Shown here in pieces: positions 13,143 to 14,303 of a stretch of DNA of 14,303 bases (its first letter is position 1; the number at the start of each line of letters is the position of its first letter). Source of the DNA: Candidatus Omnitrophota bacterium (lineage in GTDB: Bacteria; Omnitrophota; Gorgyraeia; Velamenicoccales; Velamenicoccaceae); assembly GCA_028717105.1 (NCBI GenBank), contig JAQUOM010000033.1, positions 1 through 14,303 on the forward strand, written 5' to 3'. The notes under the pieces are model-generated. The model saw only the letters and a list, made by a program, of their open reading frames with translations, had not been told where the DNA came from and did no database searches. The position numbers were made by a program, and so were the translations under genes.

Positions 13143-14303
13143 ATGCAGCAACATTCGCCTCTTTACGTCCTGGAATTCAGCGGTTCTTCTCTGCAATGCT
13201 GTCGCAGCGAGATGCGGCGTCGTTCAAGGCGCCTGACCCATTGCTTTAGCGTCGAAGACCAGGAAGGTATTCTGAATAATCCGCGCATCCTCGCGCGGCA
13301 TTTCCGCAAACACGGTTTTAGACCAAAAGATCCCATCGTCGTCATTCCCCGTCATCTTGCCAGCGTCCAGACGTTGCGTCTGCCTTCCCAGGATAAAGAG
13401 GAACTCGAGGATATGGTCCGGCTTCACGTTTCAAGGAACAGCGGCCCGGCAGGCGACGAAGTCGTTTATGATTATCAGTTTGCCGGACTTGATGCTCAAG
13501 GTTACGCCCTGGTCCATGTCTATAGCCTGCCCAAAAGCCGGCTGGACCATTATTTGGGTGTCTTGAAAAAACTGGACTTAAATCCGTCTCTTGTGACGTT
13601 TAATGTCGAGGGAATGGGTCGATGGCTTTTGCTGCAAAAGGCCAGCCGCGATGCCAAAGGCAGGTCCTTGTGTCTGTTGTGCGCAGGGGCCGACGGTTTT
13701 GATTTCAACGTCTTTTGCGACGGCCGCATTTATTTCAGCCGTTCTTTTTCGTTCTCTCCCATCATGGGCCAGGAGCGCGCGTCACTGCTGTTGCGCGAGA
13801 TCAAGATGAGTCTGGAGCTCTGCCGCAGGCTGGGCGGCGTGGAGTTCATCTTCGACAAAAAAATCTATGTGGCAGGAGGATTTTCGCCGGTGGAACTCGA
13901 AGCGCTCCAAAAACACAGTTTCTTCGACGCCGTGGTCATTGAAGACGAGATAAAGACCGGGCATTCTCTCCTGGGGTCTCTATCTGCGCAGGAACGCCTG
14001 TCGTTCGCGCCCGGTCTCGGCCTGGCCATGAACCCCCAGAGTGGCTGTATGGACATGAGGCCGTCTGAATGTAAGGCAGAGGCCAGGGGCCGGGCTGTCG
14101 GCCGATTGTGGCATCATGGCGCGTTTCTTTTTTGCGGGTTTACTTTTGTGCTGTGGTTTCTGTATGCCGCACAGGTCGTCCGTGACGCCGACGCGCTCAT
14201 GAGGTTAAGGCGCGAGGTGTCGGCAGAGACGAATATCATGAAAATCGGCGATGCCGTGGCCCGCGGGGTGTGGATTGAGAACCACTTTGTCGCGACAGGC
14301 ACC
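13143..14303 (+). CDS. PilM/PilN-like (GspL-like) pilus or secretion assembly protein, 3' end outside window
   Basis: 387 codons are open to the right edge. The ATG has AGGA (13130-13133) 9 nt upstream. Residues 1-290 follow the PilM/GspL actin-like plan: a phosphate-1-like VLEFSGSSL (9-17), a middle domain with PRHLASVQTLRLPSQDKEELEDMVRLHV, a phosphate-2-like LCAGADGFDFNVFCDG (from about 179), and VAGGFSPVE near 245. A PilN-like join follows (GLGLAMN...MDMRPSECKAEARGR, up to about residue 317), then one membrane helix (about 326-346) and the start of a periplasmic coiled segment. The usual acidic residues of the nucleotide site look replaced (LEFSG for DIGSS, LCAGA for DIGA), so ATP binding is doubtful. 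Cytoplasmic domain plus helix plus periplasmic part matches GspL or a PilM-PilN fusion, which anchors the inner-membrane platform of type IV pilus or type II secretion machines. Which machine it serves cannot be decided without the downstream genes. Confidence 0.75.
   Translation, partial: MQQHSPLYVLEFSGSSLQCCRSEMRRRSRRLTHCFSVEDQEGILNNPRILARHFRKHGFRPKDPIVVIPRHLASVQTLRLPSQDKEELEDMVRLHVSRNSGPAGDEVVYDYQFAGLDAQGYALVHVYSLPKSRLDHYLGVLKKLDLNPSLVTFNVEGMGRWLLLQKASRDAKGRSLCLLCAGADGFDFNVFCDGRIYFSRSFSFSPIMGQERASLLLREIKMSLELCRRLGGVEFIFDKKIYVAGGFSPVELEALQKHSFFDAVVIEDEIKTGHSLLGSLSAQERLSFAPGLGLAMNPQSGCMDMRPSECKAEARGRAVGRLWHHGAFLFCGFTFVLWFLYAAQVVRDADALMRLRREVSAETNIMKIGDAVARGVWIENHFVATGT

Overview
The window reads as a stretch of bacterial chromosome dominated by housekeeping genes, all on the + strand. 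It is dense, moderately GC-rich, uses GTG as well as ATG starts, and has Shine-Dalgarno sites before most unit-leading genes. No phage, transposase, plasmid or CRISPR signal is visible. The gene order polA-(glgA)-coaE-rho-rpmE-prfA-prmC-murA, a PilM/PilN (GspL-like) fusion and AT-rich palindromic intergenic repeats fit an uncultured Gram-negative lineage. Candidatus Omnitrophota is my best guess, by inference only; Desulfobacterota-like or other deep lineages are not excluded.

Region 1-5370: the 3' part of polA (proofreading motifs eroded, polymerase motifs intact) and a short intergenic region with two strong dyads. Then comes a tightly overlapped glgA-coaE-rho unit: 4-nt and 13-nt overlaps, with rho starting at GTG. 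Region 5371-9157 holds translation and cell-wall genes: rpmE (zinc-type L31), prfA (RF1), prmC (the methyltransferase that modifies the RF1 GGQ glutamine) and murA. Nearly identical 75-76-bp elements with hairpin potential lie about 13 nt after the rpmE and prmC stop codons, just upstream of prfA and murA.

Region 9158-12412: a compact trpG-trpD-trpC-trpF operon, each junction overlapping by 4 nt, for the middle of tryptophan synthesis. trpE, trpB and trpA are not adjacent within this window. The operon is bracketed by two related AT-rich palindromic elements sharing an identical 12-mer.

Region 12413-14303: a MazG-like NTP pyrophosphohydrolase, a 136-bp gap holding two strong hairpins, an unrecognised 50-aa helical protein, and a clear intrinsic terminator. 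A new transcription unit follows, with a plausible sigma70-type promoter flanked by two matching operator-like palindromes 44 bp apart. It leads into a PilM-PilN-like (GspL-like) gene that runs off the right edge.

No wholly new multi-gene system was recognised. The most unusual signals are non-coding: the duplicated 75-bp hairpin element, the AT-rich elements around the trp operon, the paired operator sites at 13068-13125, and the hairpin in front of the 50-aa gene. Among proteins, the oddities are the degenerate actin-like motifs of the PilM/PilN fusion and the Rho P-loop change.
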